From assembly GCA_964402955.1 (NCBI GenBank), contig CAYOEZ010000245.1:1-6688 (forward strand): a stretch of 6,688 nt of DNA, written 5' to 3'. How positions within the stretch are numbered: position 1 is the stretch's first letter; every line of letters begins with the position of its first letter. Both the position numbers and the translations under genes were made by a program. Positions 5,445-6,688 of this stretch are shown one piece after another. Source of the stretch: CAYOEZ01 sp964402955 (GTDB taxonomy: Bacteria; Chloroflexota; DTOL01; DAOUCN01). Below the pieces are notes generated by a model. That model did no database searches. It was not told the origin of the DNA and was given only the letters and a program-made list of their open reading frames with translations.

Positions 5445-5773
5445 CCCGTCCATCGGAGAGCGCTGCCACTGCAGAGATCGAAGAGAAGGACTGGAGTCCA
5501 CCTCAGAGACACAGAGAGCACAGAGCAGAGCACAGACCCGCCCACCGCAGAGAACGCAGAGAAGAACTGGAGTCCACCTCAGAAAGCACATAAGAAGGGC
5601 ATGGATGCGCCGCAGAGACGCAGATGCCGCGGAGCAAGAGTCGTGTGACGCTGCGCTCTCTGCGTCTTCGCGGTGAAAATGTACTTCGTTCTGCTTTTCT
5701 CTGCGTTCTCCGCGTCTCTGCGGTGGAAAAACGCTCTGGGGCTTGGCCCTACTTGTATGGCCGGGGAGGTTGC
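5445..5773. repeat. Intergenic CAGAG-rich direct and inverted repeats
   Basis: This gene-free stretch of 329 bp is built of a dispersed-repeat type common in environmental bacterial genomes, with cores such as CCGCAGAGACGCAGAG and AACGCAGAGAA. A 26-bp block occurs twice as direct copies (5482-5507 and 5558-5583, 25 of 26 identical, 76-bp offset). The right half is in the opposite sense: 5659-5673 is the inverted partner of 5610-5624 (13 of 15 pairs), and 5697-5725 mirrors 5542-5563 with a small insertion. Open frames here translate to repetitive H-R-E/T-Q-R-A-Q peptides and are not genes. I see no convincing promoter for mgsA within it. Confidence 0.75.
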
Positions 5774-6142
5774 ATGCAAAGCACTGTGATAGCCCTGATC
5801 GCGCACGACGGCAAAAAGCCGGAGATGGTCGCCTTTGCGCAGCGCAACAAACGCAAACTCAGCCGCTTCAGCTTGGTGGCAACCAGCTCCACCGGCAAGC
5901 TCCTCAGCGAGCAGGTGGGGCTGCAGGTGACGCTGCTTCTCTCCGGGCCTTACGGCGGCGACGCACAGATTGCCGCACGGGTAGCCACCGGCGAGGTCAA
6001 GGCCGTCATCTTCTTCGTTGATCCGCTCAACGCGCACCCCCACGAGCCCGACATTCAAGGCCTGCTGCGGGTGTGCAACGTACACAACGTTCCCCTGGCT
6101 ACCAATGCCGCGACCGCCGAGCTTGTGCTGAGAGGCCTGTAA
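5774..6142 (+). CDS. mgsA: Methylglyoxal synthase, short form
   Basis: This 122-residue cytoplasmic enzyme converts dihydroxyacetone phosphate to methylglyoxal and phosphate, a bypass of lower glycolysis used under phosphate limitation or sugar overload. It aligns without gaps to E. coli MgsA with an offset of 8: IALIAHDGKK (6-15; His11, Asp12), the ATSSTGKL phosphate loop (36-43), LLSGPYGGDAQI (55-66; Asp63 is the catalytic base, E. coli Asp71), VDPLNAHPHEPD (82-93; Asp83, His90, Asp93) and VPLATNAATAELVL (106-119). All key residues are present. The start ATG 5774 has GGAGG at 5765-5769, 4 nt upstream. The frame is open further upstream, but that is repeat DNA. The protein stops about 15-20 residues earlier than B. 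subtilis or E. coli MgsA, and the stop lies within a perfect inverted repeat. Confidence 0.93.
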   Translation: MQSTVIALIAHDGKKPEMVAFAQRNKRKLSRFSLVATSSTGKLLSEQVGLQVTLLLSGPYGGDAQIAARVATGEVKAVIFFVDPLNAHPHEPDIQGLLRVCNVHNVPLATNAATAELVLRGL

Positions 6143-6202
6143 AGCATAAGCGCAGCACACGCCAGCAAACATTTCGCCGGGTGCTGCGCTTATGCTTTAC
6201 AG
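6137..6202. terminator. Perfect 22-bp inverted repeat between convergent genes; possible bidirectional terminator
   Basis: Arms 6137-6158 and 6181-6202 are exact reverse complements (22 bp), separated by a 22-nt loop. The left arm contains the mgsA stop codon (TAA 6140-6142); the right arm ends 15 bp beyond the CAX stop codon. The position between two converging genes suits a shared transcription barrier. There is no T-tract on either side, so it is not a classic intrinsic terminator; a small palindromic repeat element is the alternative. Confidence 0.55.
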
Positions 6203-6217
6203 ATGCGTGCAACGCCC

Positions 6218-6688
6218 CTACGGCGTGGGCAAGAAGAAGAACGCCAGGGCGATTATCGCGTACACAGCCAGCAGTTGCGCCCCCTCCAGCCAGTGCGAGC
6301 GGCCGTCGAGCGAAATCAGCGCAGTGATGGCGACCGCCGCTCCCAGCGTAATCAACTCGAACTGATTGAAGATAAGCGTCATCGGATGGCCCAGCAGAAT
6401 GCTGGCGAAGACCAGGAACGGCGCCACGAAGAGGGCGATCTGCATGCTCGAGCCGACCGCAACCTCCATCGCCAGCTCCATCTTGTTCTTGATCGCCGTC
6501 TGCACGGCCACCATGTGCTCGGCCACGTTGCCGATAATCGGCACAATGATGACGCCAACAAAGAACTCGGTCAACCCCAGCCTCTCGACAGAGCCTTCGA
6601 TCGCGCCGACGAGCAGCTCGCTCATGAGCACCACGAGCGCCGTCGCGCCCAGCAACACAAGAACGGACTTGCGCACACTCCATTCAGC
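6218..6688 (-). CDS. cax: Ca2+/H+ antiporter (CAX family), C-terminal half (partial)
   Basis: The frame is open to the right edge, so the N-terminal half is missing. The visible 156 residues begin AEWSVRKSVLVLLGATALVV and carry the second CAX signature: VGVIIVPIIGNVAEHMVAV, containing the G-N-x-x-E-H ion-site motif, followed by KNKMELAMEVAVGSSMQIAL. Three further hydrophobic segments follow (FVAPFLVFASILLG; ELITLGAAVAITALISL; the C-terminal LLAVYAIIALAFFFLPT). Members exchange cytoplasmic Ca2+ (sometimes other cations) for protons across the membrane using two inverted alpha-repeats. The first repeat and the acidic loop would lie beyond the window. The GTG at 6676 is not the start, because the family-typical W-S-V-R sequence continues upstream of it. 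Stop TAG at 6220-6218. It converges with mgsA. Confidence 0.88.
   Translation of the reverse strand, partial: AEWSVRKSVLVLLGATALVVLMSELLVGAIEGSVERLGLTEFFVGVIIVPIIGNVAEHMVAVQTAIKNKMELAMEVAVGSSMQIALFVAPFLVFASILLGHPMTLIFNQFELITLGAAVAITALISLDGRSHWLEGAQLLAVYAIIALAFFFLPTP

Noticed and set aside
5384..5593. Short repetitive H-R-E-rich open frames in the intergenic region
   Set aside because: They arise from stop-free dispersed repeats, with no ribosome site or domain support.
5624..5773. Longer MgsA with a 50-residue N-terminal extension
   Set aside because: The extension is CAGAG/CTCTG repeat DNA; ATG 5774 has a good ribosome site and matches the family N-terminus.
6218..6676. Complete small membrane protein starting at GTG 6676
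   Set aside because: Upstream codons to the window edge continue the CAX pattern (E-W-S-V-R), and the visible part is only the C-terminal repeat of the family.
6099..6683. Second long minus-strand frame over cax and mgsA
   Set aside because: It overlaps the CAX gene in another frame and has only composition-driven Arg/Ala-rich content.

Overview
The window is a high-GC bacterial chromosomal segment from a draft or metagenomic scaffold; it contains a run of exactly 100 N. No marker gene fixes the taxon. The mix of genes, a probable leaderless promoter and dispersed CAGAG-type intergenic repeats would suit a Chloroflexota-like or similar environmental bacterium. This is a guess from style, not a demonstration.

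Left block, minus strand (1-1039): an N-terminally anchored or exported protein-L-isoaspartate O-methyltransferase (pcm) is followed with zero spacing by the start of a membrane spermidine-synthase-like protein that runs off the left edge. A 133-bp divergent promoter region (1040-1172) separates them from the plus-strand block. Both directions have recognisable -35/-10 pairs, and the plus-strand one places transcription start at the first ATG.

Central block, plus strand (1173-5444): genes for a 2-oxoacid:ferredoxin oxidoreductase, with a stand-alone alpha subunit (1173-2285) and a beta subunit carrying a C-terminal gamma-like domain (3202-4527). These are followed 11 bp later by a well-formed gene of unknown function (4539-5444). 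Between alpha and beta/gamma lies a foreign cassette (about 2285-3189): a RAYT/Y1-type HUH transposase flanked by REP-like palindromic repeats. The repeats are in plus orientation on the left, as a 63-bp tandem composite containing the assembly gap, and inverted on the right. The cassette begins on the last base of the alpha stop codon and ends 12 bp before the beta start, so it splits what was probably a tightly spaced operon.

Right block: 329 bp of intergenic CAGAG-rich direct and inverted repeats (5445-5773) precede a short methylglyoxal synthase gene (mgsA, 5774-6142). Its stop codon lies inside a perfect 22-bp inverted repeat that separates it from a convergent Ca2+/H+ antiporter (CAX) gene, cut by the right edge.

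The most interesting elements are the RAYT/REP cassette inside the oxidoreductase operon, the in-phase repeat gap, the beta-gamma fusion with altered gamma motifs, and the unrecognised conserved-looking protein coupled to it.
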